This document shows positions 34,989-45,627 of a stretch of DNA of 64,000 nt, one piece after another. The translations under genes were made by a program, and so were the position numbers. Numbering within the stretch: position 1 is the stretch's first letter; the number at the start of each line of letters is the position of its first letter. The notes below the pieces were generated by a model. The model was not told where the DNA came from. It worked only from the letters and a program-made list of their open reading frames with translations, and ran no database searches. The stretch lies in contig OX637794.1 in NCBI GenBank assembly GCA_951802425.1, positions 2,046,001 through 2,110,000 on the forward strand. Direction: 5' to 3'. The DNA is from Clavaria fumosa. Lineage: Eukaryota; Basidiomycota; Agaricomycetes; Agaricales; Clavariaceae.

Positions 34989-37900
34989 TCATCCTCTCCG
35001 CTCCGGGCGCTGCCAACTGCTTGGGGAATCGGAGCTCCCAGTCCGACCCAAAAACCCGCCCACAACATTGGTTACCGTCTCCGTGATCTGTCTCTGTTGG
35101 ACCTGTGTGTGCTTCACGTAAAACAGCCGCACGTTCGTCGTGTTCCATATGGCAAGCGGCGTCATGCCCCGCAGATAGATTTCCCCCCATATCAAAGACG
35201 TGAGCCACACCAACGACGCGTCAGACCACTACCAACGGGACGAGAGTGCGCGCGTCAGCGTAAAGATGTCAACCAATTCCAGTCAACGTACCACAAATCT
35301 CCTCGGATTCAATGGTGGGACTGGCGGCAAGACATGCCTCAGAGTCACATTACCAAGGAAATCCATCACCGCAGGGGATGGATTTGGTTTGTGGCGTGTC
35401 GCCTGCAGCTCCTGAACCTTGGGCAATAACTCAGAAATCAGCAACATGACCGTGTCTAGAGGTAGTCTAGACTCAAATCAACAAATTGATAATTTCTGAA
35501 ATGGCATGAAAATACCCTTGCTGCCACGAAGCAACCTGAACACATTCCATTGATGCAGTCAGCGGGAGACATACAGAGAAAACGACAAGGAACGAACCCA
35601 TTCCTCCGTCGGCACAAACCCATTCCTCCCAATCCCCGCCGCGGCGATTCCGTCCATATTGGCCGTCATATCTATTGAAGTCGACGTACGTGCTCTCATT
35701 TTCCCTCTTGCTTTCACGGACACGGGAGCAGCCGCTGTTGCAATCTCAGACCAGGCTGCCGTCGCGGTATCCACCGCCGAGACGTTCAGAGGGTCACTTT
35801 GCGGCTCCAACGCGACGGCCACAGAATCGGCCACCTGAGGTCGGGCAAGGGCGTTCTCGGCCTCACGCGGATGCACCACGACGCCCAAGCCTTTCTCGAG
35901 ATCTACATCAGCAGCGTTGCGCCGATCGGAGACACGCGGCTTCTCGCCCTGTGTTTCGCCGTCCACGTCCTCTTCAGTGCTCCGTAGGCTCGATTTAGTG
36001 TTCAGTGTGTCCTGGGATTGATCTTCTTTGGCCTTCTGCATCCTCCGCACCTCACGTAGACCCGCCGAAAGCGTGAACGTGCCAAGGTCTTCAAAAGTCT
36101 TGTGGGCGGCCAATATACCATAAATGAGATTTGGATTCTCTGAAAGGTGGTGTTGCACAGCAGAATTGAATATTTCTAGCCTGGATTGATGCAATGTGTA
36201 AGAACGTCGTCAAGCGATCATAGCACAGGTAAACTTGCATGAAGAATAGTAATCTCGGGTGTCCTTCGTCCGATAGGAGGAATAGTGGATTTGAGAATGA
36301 AGTGAACAACTGAATCAGTCTCGCGGTTGAGGTGACGGAAAGGTTCTTGAAGTAAGGCGCGGCATTTGCAAGAGCAATGATTAAAGCTGGATACAATGAA
36401 TTGAGAGCACCAGATGTCGTCGCTACGATGGCGTATACAGCCTAATTTTCCCAAATTGTCATTTGAGAAACACGAATCAATCATAGACCCGGAAATCAAG
36501 GTAACCTACATTTATCATGAAGTCCGCTGCGGTTCCAGTAGCACTCCACTTGGTTGGCAGTGAGACTTTGACTGGCAACGATAACTTTGCACCGAACCGA
36601 CGCTCAGCTGATAATGTTTGGATGATATAGGATAACGCCCGACACAACCCATGCTGCTCTGAAAGACCCATCAGCTCAAAATGGATGTCAGAACCAAAGC
36701 TACACACGAGGTTTATCTTTGATCTCTAATGCATACCCCAGCAGATGTGCCAGTAAATCCACAGCCTTATCTGATTCTAGTACATATGCTCTGAATTTCT
36801 GGAAAGAGATAATGCGTATGAAATATGGGCGGGGTTCATGTCAATATCTAACGCATTACCTTGTTGAGTTCAATCACTTTCCAAAAGAATATGACTGGGA
36901 ACACAAGAAATGAGTGGCACGACAGCGGTCAACAGGACATTGCACAGACTGTTCTCGACGGTATAGGGTATAGACTTCCTCGCCCCCGGCAACAAGTTAT
37001 GTTGCGTCTGCGTCTGTTGTTCCAGAATACCGAGGACCCCCTCCAATATGAAGGCAAAATCCTGCGTACGATGCTGTTGGGGAAGCGATGAGTAGGGCGT
37101 CGTCTCAGGCAAGAACAAAAGAAGATGCATCTCACAAGCTTCATCAAAAAGTACCGGAAGGAATTCGTCTTGGCAGTCGGAGCAGATGTCTGTCCTTCTG
37201 CGCTGCCGCCGCCACTGCTGCTGCTGCTAGTAGTGGCGGCGGTGGCGGCAGCAACGACGGCATCTCTCGCGCTGCCGCTCTGAAAGTCAAGCAGCACGCA
37301 GAGGACGTGCAAGCAGATGCCGACGAGCGTGCTCCTCGTGTCCTCGCCCTTGAAGACAAGATGGTTGTACGGCAGCTTCCCAGCCATGCCTCCGATCGTC
37401 GTCGTCGCGCTCGGGCGTCCGCTGTTCATCGCCGTGTTCAGAAGCGAGCACAACAGCGTCAGGACGTCGCGCCGCGGGCGTTGCTGTACGAGGTGCAGCG
37501 TGTACAGCGAAGGCTTGGCGAACAGAGAGGAGGGTGGCACGTAGATCTGCCGTGACAGGAGGACCAGAAGCAAACGCAGGACTTCGCATCTATTGGAATC
37601 GTAGGCATGGCTTGGCCCTGGGTCGGTCGTTGATCCGATACCTTTCTCCCTGTTAATGAATTACGGGCATTGTAATGATCATCGACCACCGGCTCAGGGA
37701 AACGAAACTCACCAGATGACATGATTGATCTTATAATGGTCGACTTGGATTTCGATAGGCAGGGTAAAGCCACAGCAAAATAGCAGATCGATCAAGCAGG
37801 TGAAGAGCCTTTCACCCAAAGGAGGGAGTCGCTTCCTCCTTGGGACATTCGTCTTTGTAGACTGAGGCGGAGACTGTGCAACAGCCGCCACCTCTGGCAC

Positions 37901-38877
37901 TTCCCGCTGCTGTTGCTGGCGAACGTGCCCGTCGCGTTCATCGTGCTCGTGCTCATGCTCATGCTCGCTCCCCTCGTCGTCATCCTCGATAACAAACTGC
38001 GGGGTCTCGCCGACAGGAAGCGCGTGGCGCGTGTCCCCCCGACCCAAGACATTCGAGGAGTGCTGAAGCCGTTGTTGCTGGCTCGCCGCCGTTACCTCCG
38101 CCTCCGCCTCCTCTTCCTCCTTCCAGAACAGCTCCAGCTCAAGCGCACTTCTCTCCCCCTCCACCTCAAACAGCACCGGAAGCACGCGCTGCAAGACACG
38201 CAGACAATTGAGCGCCTCCTTCGTCCGCGCGCCCCCGCCCGCCACGTATCCGCCCGTGCCGGATCTGATCAGGGCCGACGCGTACGCGGTCACGGAGCGC
38301 GCCGCGCTGCTGCCGCCGGTGCCGCCGCCGCTGGGGAACGTGTGGTCGGACACGAGCGCGAACAGGCGGGAGGTGAGCGCCCGGACAAGCGTCGCTACGT
38401 TCTCCGGCGCCTCGAGCAGCGCTCGGCGGACTTGATAGAGGTGCGTAGCAGGTCAGAATAAACGATGACGGCTGGTGAGCGTGATGACGTACCATCGTGC
38501 GGCGAGATGAGGGAAAAAACGTCGGATGCCGAGTCGAAGAGGACCGCGTACTGTTCAAGCCAAAGCGCGCTGCGTCGGGCGACAGGGCAACAAGGGGTTT
38601 ATAAAAGAAGAGGACGACGCCTCCGACTCACTTGATCCCAATATGGGTCTCCTCGAGGGATGTTCTGTCGTACACGGAATAAGCAGGGAAAGATCACGGT
38701 GACAACCAAAAACAGAAAATGAAAAGATAGGTATCCATTGCAGTTAGGTGACAGAATACGTACGCGTATGGAGGCCAATTGTGCAATACCTCCAGGCTGG
38801 CTACGGAAAGCAAGTTTGGCCTCGTCGCCAAGCAAGCCGAAGGGGACAGAGAGTTTGCGAGGCAGATTGGCAAACAT
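34989..38877 (-). CDS. HID1-family Golgi/dense-core vesicle protein
   Basis: Large protein of the HID1 (dymeclin-related) family, which associates with Golgi membranes and functions in vesicle sorting. Exons read: EAKLAFRSQPGGIAQLASIR, NIPRGDPYWDQ, LFDSASDVFSLISPHD, VRRALLEAPENVATLVRALT, LKEALNCLRVLQRVLP-type helices, RLFTCLIDLLFCCGFTLP, CEVLRLLLVLLSRQIYVPPS, RDVLTLLCSLLNTAMN, PYNHLVFKGEDTRSTLVGIC, NSFRYFLMKL, QDFAFILEGVLGILEQ, RKSIPYTVE, QHGLCRALSYIIQTLSAERR, FMINVYAIVATTSGALNSLY, HPRLLFFMLEIFNSAVQHHL, FEDLGTFTLSAGLREVRR, and a C-terminus LDTVMLLISELLPKVQELQ with VWLTSLIWGEIYLRGMTPLA. Disordered inserts include a His/Glu repeat near 37935-37965. The first exon and the start (38877) are the weakest part. 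Roughly 1,000 residues. Confidence 0.85.
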
Positions 38878-39223
38878 CAGAACAAGCTGCGGGCTCAAGG
38901 TCGTGCGTTTCTCTCGCTCGTATGGGCAACTGACGCGACGAAGTACAGCAGAGGCGCACTGTTGCCGCCGCTAGCAATACTATTTGTCTCTGTTATGAGC
39001 GGTGCTAAATGTTCGCAGCAAAGACTTACCAGAAATTACTCTATGTTTATGGGGAAGACAACACATAGATTAACGACGTGTGTGATTCCATTTTATATAC
39101 AAGGACAGAGCAGGACAACAGATAATGTCTCGATAACTATCTTCGGCTATAGAGTCAATCCAGAGTTCACACACATAATCCATGGCGAGCACGAAGCAGC
39201 AAACAAATCGGACAAATGCACGC
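38878..39223. other. Intergenic region between HID1 and cupredoxin gene A
   Basis: About 346 bp holding the HID1 promoter and the 3' UTR of cupredoxin gene A on the minus strand. The segment near 39158-39185 (GAGTCAATCCAGAGTTCACA) has diverged counterparts after cupredoxin genes B and C, so the 3' flanks of the three genes are homologous. Confidence 0.5.
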
Positions 39224-40393
39224 CTACCAAGCAGCACCGAATGCAGAAAGGACCACCAGGGCAAGTGCGGCAAAGCTGGGAGCAAAAATAATGCCGCCAC
39301 TCGTCGACCCACTTGACCCCGTGGGTGTCGAACCAGTAGCGGTTCCAGCAGCGGTTCCAGCAGCGGTTCCAGCAGCGGTTCCAACAGCGGTTCCAGCAGC
39401 GGTTCCAGTGGTGGTGTCCGTCGTAGAGTTGACGAAACCAAGCACTTCGACTTTAGTTTGCATTCCCACTGGGCTAGTTACGCCTGGATTCGCTTGCTGT
39501 AGTTGTTCTTCAGGACTCCTGTAAACTGTAAATATGGAGGAAAACACGCACAGCATTCGGAGCAGGTGCTGCTGCCCTAGACGCTGCCAGATAAGCGCTG
39601 AAGGTATTGCCGGTAGCGGGAGCGTTGATAGCCCTATTTTAACACGACCTCAGTGGAACAATTCACCTCTCCCAATCGAAAGAGGCAGAACTCACGCAAC
39701 CATACCAGCTTGGCAGTGTCCTCCGCCCAAGGGATTTCTGCAGTACAGCCAGATCGCTGGACAGGAGCAAATAGAAGAGACGTCATTAGACCATTGTTAT
39801 TTCCAACCGGGTGCGAAAAGAGCGCACGTGATGTAGTGAGAATTCTAATTCTGAAGGTGTTTCCTGCTCCTAGAAGACCCGTGTCTATCGCATCCGCCGC
39901 AGTGGCCTTGTTGCCTGCATACTGGCATGGCGCGGCAAATTTGGCTTCAGAGACCTAAAAAACCAGGTGAAGGTTGAGCTCTAAGATTGAGACGACGGCG
40001 CTGTTGTATTTACCGAATGGTTAAAGCCTTGAACACGCCACTCGAACTGTACTACCGTGCCTACCGGCGCACTGATGCTGTCGGGAACGAATCTAAACCC
40101 TGCGGGACCAGTCGCGGTTGTGTCTCCAACGGCTATCTTTGACAAAACGTTGAGACGGTGAATTACAGAGAGAGTATATCAATATAACTTACTGTCATTG
40201 TTGCGGCGGCGGCGGCGGCGGGGGTAGTCGCTGCAGCTGTAGTGGTAGTCGCTGCAGCTGTAGTGGTAGTCGCTGCAGCTACAGTGGCAGCTGAGGCCCT
40301 GGCGGGTGGGACAGCAGTAGGGGGGCTGTCATCGTACTGGGCACGAGCGAGGAGAGGAAGAGCCAAGAGAGAGAGGCAAGTTGCGAACAACAT
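39224..40393 (-). CDS. Secreted GPI-type cupredoxin-domain protein, copy A
   Basis: Extracellular copper-binding (plastocyanin-like) protein, first of a tandem triplet. It starts MLFATCLSLLALPLLARAQY, a signal peptide, then a Thr/Ala-rich segment. After a canonical intron comes the cupredoxin domain: VGDTTATGPAGFRFVPDSIS, APVGTVVQFEWRVQGFNHS, SEAKFAAPCQYAGNKATAAD, and, after an intron removing 39838-39768 or thereabouts, IWLYCRNPLGGGHCQAGMV. The type 1 copper ligands are all there: His of FNHS, Cys of YCR, His of GHC and Met of GMV. INAPATGNTFSAYLAASRAA follows. The stalk has six Gly-Thr-Ala-Ala units and the protein ends in a hydrophobic tail (FAPSFAALALVVLSAFGAAW), as in GPI-anchored proteins. 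Function is unknown; related proteins are abundant in Agaricomycete walls. The intron before the stalk is tentative. Confidence 0.78.
39339..39410. repeat. Stalk array of gene A: six 12-bp units
   Basis: Six consecutive 12-bp units of the form GCGGTTCCAGCA (plus strand), the fourth with AACA. On the coding strand they give Gly-Thr-Ala-Ala repeats between the cupredoxin domain and the GPI-signal region. Confidence 0.9.
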
Positions 40394-40939
40394 CGTGGAT
40401 AGAAGTCAAGGGAGAAATGGAGATTTTTTTTTCGGGGTGGGGATTTGGAACCGACTTATGGATGTTGTTAATTTTACGTCCCATGAGCCAATGTCGACAA
40501 TTCCAATATGGAGATAAGCAGCCGTAAGCGAGCCACGTGGAAAGCTCAGGTCGGACTCTCCGGCCATCAGTGCATCAGTACGGCATCAGCGGGGTGGACA
40601 TCGCTGACACGCTGATATTTAGCGCTGATGTCCGGGTCGGTCGCCGTCGCCGTTGATGGTGTTGTTTTTCGCTGCAAAGTCGCTCACGTGCATGCGTGTG
40701 GTTAACGAAGCCAATTATGGACATGAGCGGCCCGATATGGACCTTAGTCATCGCCACCCTTCTAATGTGTGTTTTTTTCATTGTACTGTAATCCGCTTTA
40801 ACTACAAAGACAAAGCAAGGACCGACAGACAACGTCTTAGCAACTGCATTAAGTTGTGGGGTCAACCCAGGGTTCACACACACCCATACCTCTGTACCAC
40901 ACGGCCAGCGCAGAATAAAAAACAAAAACAAAAGCGCGT
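40394..40939. other. Intergenic region between cupredoxin genes A and B
   Basis: Contains the promoter of gene A and the 3' flank of gene B (both on the minus strand). Near 40450-40475, where gene B has a TATATAAG box, the aligned bases read TCCATAAG on the minus strand. GCTGA/TCAGC half sites cluster near 40575-40630. No gene is seen. Confidence 0.45.
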
Positions 40940-42043
40940 CTACCAAGCAGCACCGAATGCAGAAAGGACCACCAGGGCAAGTGCGGCAAAGCTGGGAGCA
41001 AAAATAATGCCGCCACTCGTCGACCCACTTGACCCCGTGGGTGTCGAACCAGTAGCGGTTCCAGCAGCGGTTCCAGCAGCGGTTCCAGCAGCGGTTCCAG
41101 TGGTGGTGTCCGTCGTAGAGTTGACGAAACCAAGCACTTCGACTTTAGTTTGCATTCCCACTGGGCTAGTTACGCCTGGATTCGCTTGCTGTAGTTGTTC
41201 TTCAGGACTCCTGTAAACTGTAAATATGGAGGAAAACACGCACAGCATTCGGAGCAGGTGCTGCTGCCCTAGACGCTGCCAGATAAGCGGTGAAGGTATT
41301 GCCGGTAGCGGGAGCGTTGATAGCCCTATTTTAACACGACCTCAGTGGAACAATTCACCTCTCCCAATCGAAAGAGGCAGAACTCACGCAACCATACCAG
41401 CTTGGCAGTGTCCTCCGCCCAAGGGATTTCTGCAGTACAGCCAGATCGCTGGACAGGAGCAAATAGAAGAGACGTCATTAGACCATTGTTATTCCCAACC
41501 GAGTGCGAAAAGAGCGCACGTGATGTAGTGAGAATTCTAATTCTGAAGGTGTTTCCTGCCCCTAGAAGACCCGTGTCTATCGCATCCGCCGCAGTGGCCT
41601 TGTTGCCTGCATACTGGCATGGCGCGGCAAATTTGGATTCCGAGACCTAAAAAACCAGGTGAAGGTTGAGCTCTAAGATTGAGACGACGGTGCTGTTGTA
41701 TTTACCGAATGGTTAAAGCCTTGAACACGCCACTCGAACTGTACTACCGTGCCTACCGGCGCACTGATGTTGTCGGGAACGAATCTAAACCCTGCAGGAC
41801 CAGTCGCGGTTGTGTCTCCAACGGCTATCTTTGACAAAACGTTGAGACGGTAGGGTACATAGAGAATAAATCAATATAACTTACTGTCATTGTTGCGGCA
41901 GCGGCAGAGGCGGGGGTAGTCGCCGCAGCTGTAGTGGCAGCTAAGGCCGTGGTGGAGGGTGAGACAGCGGCGGGGGGGTTGTTATACTGGGCATGAGCGA
42001 GGAGAGGGAGAGCCAAGAGCGAGACACAGGTTGCGAAAAACAT
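40940..42043 (-). CDS. Secreted GPI-type cupredoxin-domain protein, copy B
   Basis: Second member of the triplet, with the same exon plan as copy A. The start MFFATCVSLLALPLLAHAQY is a signal peptide. Further ATG-less codons upstream are open but belong to the leader. The cupredoxin core, its four copper ligands (His, Cys, His, Met) and the introns are almost base-for-base those of copy A: about nine substitutions in roughly 930 bp by eye. The Thr/Ala-rich N-terminal segment is shorter and different. The stalk has only four Gly-Thr-Ala-Ala units. The C-terminus is identical to that of copy A (VVLSAFGAAW). It has a good TATATAAG box 70 bp upstream of the ATG, unlike copy A. Confidence 0.78.
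41055..41102. repeat. Stalk array of gene B: four 12-bp units
   Basis: Four units of the same 12-bp sequence as in gene A, two fewer than in that otherwise nearly identical copy. Flanking bases are the same on both sides, so the difference is a clean gain or loss of 24 bp. Confidence 0.9.
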
Positions 42044-42924
42044 GGTGGATGAAAGTGAAGAGTGAGATTGAGAAGTTTTCTGGGATGGGGGATGAGTTGA
42101 ATTTGGACCCGACTTATATATCCGCAAGTCGAAGCCCTTAAGGAAAACATGGACAAAAGGGACATAAGCAGCCGTAGTGATGTGGCTCGGTCGGACTCCG
42201 GCCGTACTGAGCCGGGTGACATCGCTGTCAATGTGCCTTCTCGAATCCGATCAATGTTCGCGCGGGATGATCATCACGTGCATTGCATTTCAATGTTTTC
42301 CTTGACAACGAAGCCAATATTAGAAAAAAGAGTGGCCTAATATGGAAATAAGGGTGGCAACACCTTTTTTTATATCATCATCATCGTTGCCGTCACTACA
42401 CTGCCCTCCTTGTGCATCAACAAGTGGAACAACATCATGATGACAATAAACAGAAGGAAGGGAAGGAAAAGAGTGGCCAGATAACATTTAATAGAGGTAC
42501 ATGTACAAACTACTGTACAAAAAAAAAAGGGATTATCAGCATAACTAATTCCCCATAGAAAGCAAGCTGTTGAGCAAAAGTTCTTGGGCTTGGAGAAATG
42601 CAGCAGGTGTTGTAGCAATCCAACGGGATTATGTAACGCTGTGATTCATCACATGATTGCAGGTATCGTTTTGATCACACTCACATGATTAGCGCGAATA
42701 AGGGGCAAGGTGATGATGATGTCTTTCGGTACATGTTATTCTATCCTTTTGGGAGGGCATTACATGCGTGTGTTCTGTAATTTGCTTTTAAAATACAAAG
42801 AACAGCGTCATAACTGTATTCAACTTTGGAGTCAATCCAGGGTTCACACACACATACGTCTACACCCTGCGTCATGCCACGGCCAGCGCAAACCGAAAAA
42901 AAAAAGCTCCCCCGAAAAGCACGT
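42044..42924. other. Intergenic region between cupredoxin genes B and C
   Basis: About 880 bp with the promoter of gene B and the 3' flank of gene C. It includes an ATC trinucleotide run near 42375-42390, an A-rich run near 42520 and ATG/GAT-rich sequence near 42710. No recognisable gene is present. Confidence 0.5.
42113..42120 (-). promoter_or_regulatory. TATA box of cupredoxin gene B
   Basis: TATATAAG on the minus strand, 70 bp before the ATG of gene B, followed by a T/C-rich leader. Spacing and sequence fit a standard TATA element. Confidence 0.6.
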
Positions 42925-44169
42925 CTACCAAGCGGCACAGAATGCAGCAAAGACCGCCAGGGCAGCAGCAACGGTAGGAGCAAAGACACTACCGCCACTC
43001 GACCCGCTCGACCCGGTTGACTCTGTGGGGGCCGAAGCAGCGTCGGTGGCACCGGGGGTTCCAGCAGTGGTCCCAGCAGCGGTCCTAACAGCGGTCCCAG
43101 CAGCGGTTCCAGCAGCGGTTCCAGCAGCGGTTCCAGCAGCGGTTCCAGCAGCGGTTCCAGCGGTGTCCGTCGCGGCGGCACCCGATTTGAAGAAGCCAAG
43201 CACTTCAGCTCTAGTTTGCCTTCCTACCGGGCTAGATGAATCAGCTGGCCTCGCGAGCTTTAGTCGTTCTTTAGGACTCCTGTAAACTGTAGACGTGGCA
43301 GAAAACACGCACGGCACTCGGATCGGCTTTTGGTAAATTCTGAGACTTGCTCTTATATTCTGTGAATGTATTGCCAGTAGGGGGAGCGTTGATAGCCCTA
43401 TTTTAGCACGACCTCAGTGGAACAATTCACTTCTCCCGATTGAAAGAGGCAGAACTCACGCAACCATACCGGCTTGGCAGTGCCCCCCGCCCAAGAGGTT
43501 TCTGCAGAAGAGCCAGATCGCTGGACACAGGCAAGCAGAGACGTCGTTAGAGACTATTGTTATTTCAAAACGAAAAGAGCGCACGTGATGTAGTGAGAAC
43601 TTTAATTCTCCAGACGTTGCCGAGAATGTTTGTACTGTTTAGTAGACCGGAGTCTAGCGCATCCGCCGCAGTGTTTATGTCACCTGCAAACTGGCATGGC
43701 GCGTTAAACTTGGCTTCCGTGACCTAAGAAACCATGCGAGGGTTGAGCTCTGAAGTTGAGACGACGGCGCTGTTGTACTTACTGAATGTTTGAAGCCTAA
43801 AACTTGCCACACAAACTCCACTATCGTGCCCACCGGCACATCGATGGTCTCGGGGACGAATATAAACCCTTGAGCACCGGCTTTGTTCACGTCCCCAACT
43901 TTGACCTTTAGAAAAAACGTTGAGACGGTAAAGTACACAGAAGATATATCAATATAACTCACCGTCACTGTCTCGGCAGCGGCAGCAGCGACGGGAGTGG
44001 CAGCAGCTGGTGTAGTGGGGGTGCCAGTACCAGTAGTGGCAGCTCCAATGGCAGCTGAGGTCTTGGTATTGGTGCCTGTGGGTGGGAGAGCAGTAGGGGG
44101 GCCGTCATAGTACTGGGCATGAGCGAGGAGAGGGAAAGCCAAGAGAGAGATGCAGGTTGCGAACAACAT
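42925..44169 (-). CDS. Secreted GPI-type cupredoxin-domain protein, copy C
   Basis: Third and most diverged member of the triplet. Signal peptide MLFATCISLLAFPLLAHAQY, Thr/Pro/Ala-rich segment, then the copper domain: VGDVNKAGAQGFIFVPETID, VPVGTIVEFVWQVLGFKHS, EAKFNAPCQFAGDINTAADA, IWLFCRNLLGGGHCQAGMV. The ligand set His (FKHS), Cys (FCR), His (GHC) and Met (GMV) is complete. Introns sit at the same places as in copies A and B. The stretch INAPPTGNTFTEYKSKSQNL leads to a longer stalk with nine 12-bp units and a C-terminal hydrophobic segment (FAPTVAAALAVFAAFCAAW) expected to be a GPI signal. A TATAAAAG box lies 55 bp upstream. As with the other copies the exact intron before the stalk is uncertain. 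Confidence 0.78.
43055..43162. repeat. Stalk array of gene C: nine 12-bp units
   Basis: Nine 12-bp units related to those of genes A and B. The first four are degenerate (GGTCCC, GGTCCT variants) and the last five nearly perfect, so the array probably grew from its right-hand end. Confidence 0.85.
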
Positions 44170-45627
44170 GGTGGTGGATAAGAGTAAAAGTCGAGGATGC
44201 TGCGAGACGTTTTCTGTGGACGCCTTTTATACGCTGAAACCAGCTAGGAGGCCGCAGCCCGTCAGCCGTCAGGGTCCTTGCAGATGAAATTTTAAAGAAT
44301 AGCTCATAACAAAAACAGCAATCGGTTCATAAAGCCCGTTGCCGATCGCTGCATTCCGTCGCAAAGGGGAAGGGGTAAAGACGAGGCGAAGTGGGGAGAT
44401 GTGAGAGTCGTTGAAGCCCACAACTTGAACGTTCTTAAAAGAAAGAGAGAAAAGAAAAAAAATTGGGAGAGGTAGGTGGTCTCCCTCACGGTGTGTGTAT
44501 AGAATGAACACGGACCTGGCAACAACAGAGAAAGAGCTTCAAGAAGAAAGAGCTTCCAGTTCAGAGACATTACCTCTTATTAAAGTCTAGCATCGATCTT
44601 GAACTGGTCCACGCGCTCCTCTTTTTTTGGACCAGGTCCCCGGTCTTGCCCATAATAGGATCAGTTTTGGGGAATTGCCATACATTTGTCGATCCCGAGA
44701 AAAACAAGAATTGGATAACGAAAGTGCCGTACAAAACTGAACTGAACTGAACGGAACGAACACCATAACGCGTGTAAAACCGAGATAGATCAGCAATGGT
44801 CGATTGATGTCCCTGTCAAAGAATGATCGTCCCCGCACGAAGGTCCTGTGTCTTCTTCAGAGTTCTGCACCGCAATTACCGAACACCGCCCCACCACCAC
44901 CACCCACCACCACATCACACAATGCTATCCATCATCCTTACCGTAGTCTAAAATGCAAATGCAGTTCCTTTTTTATTTTCAAGTCTCCGTTTTTTTATTT
45001 TATCTTCAAGTCCCCGTTTAGTTTCAAGTCCCCTTTTCTTTTACCATTAGTAGATACGCCTTCAAGAATGCCCATCTATGCTGGAGCCACGCAGAGCACA
45101 GGTAACCAACAAAAAAGCCTAAGCCAGATCAACCAACCCCAATCTTGTCCTCCCTCCACAACAGCAACGGCAACGGAGAGTCTCCTTGGCGATAGTTTCT
45201 GCAGCACCGCTCAACTTGATTGCCGCATCAGGGCACAAGGGCAAGAAAAGGAGAAACGATATCTGCGATGACTACGATCTGCCAGACCCGGCCATAGAAT
45301 ATATTACAGACCATGTGCATGCGCCTCTGCGCCCGTACATCCGGCGTTGGGGCCACAGCCGCCGGTCATGATAAGGGGTGATCCGGTGATGGGCGCCGTG
45401 GTCCATTTCGCTCTAGTCGCACAATGCAGTGCACTTTTAGGTCTTTTGTGCTTGTAACAAAGGACCGCCCAGTCATGTGCCACGAACGGACAAAACGATA
45501 GGGAGACGACGACCTCAGCAAAAGGAGTAGAAAGAAAAGAGGGCACAAGGACAAAAACATAATAAACACCTGTCTGGTCTTCTTCCATTCTGGCTCGACG
45601 ACGCGCACACCTTGACCCTCAGAACCA
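44170..45627. other. Intergenic region without a recognised gene
   Basis: About 1.46 kb between cupredoxin gene C and the polymerase subunit. Frames such as 44804-45271 (+) are low-complexity (Pro, Ser, Phe runs) and unconvincing. It holds A/G-rich tracts near 44430-44470 and three copies of TTCAAGTCYCC within 44978-45033, spaced by T-rich DNA. Confidence 0.45.
44224..44231 (-). promoter_or_regulatory. TATA box of cupredoxin gene C
   Basis: TATAAAAG on the minus strand, 55 bp before the ATG of gene C. It is the strongest TATA match of the three copies. Confidence 0.6.

Noticed and set aside
39339..43162. Regular repeats that might suggest a CRISPR array
   Set aside because: They are 12-bp coding repeats without spacers, inside eukaryotic genes, encoding Gly-Thr-Ala-Ala stalks.
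44804..45271. 155-codon plus-strand frame near cupredoxin copy C
   Set aside because: Composed of low-complexity Pro, Ser and Phe runs produced by T-rich repeats; no domain and no conserved start.
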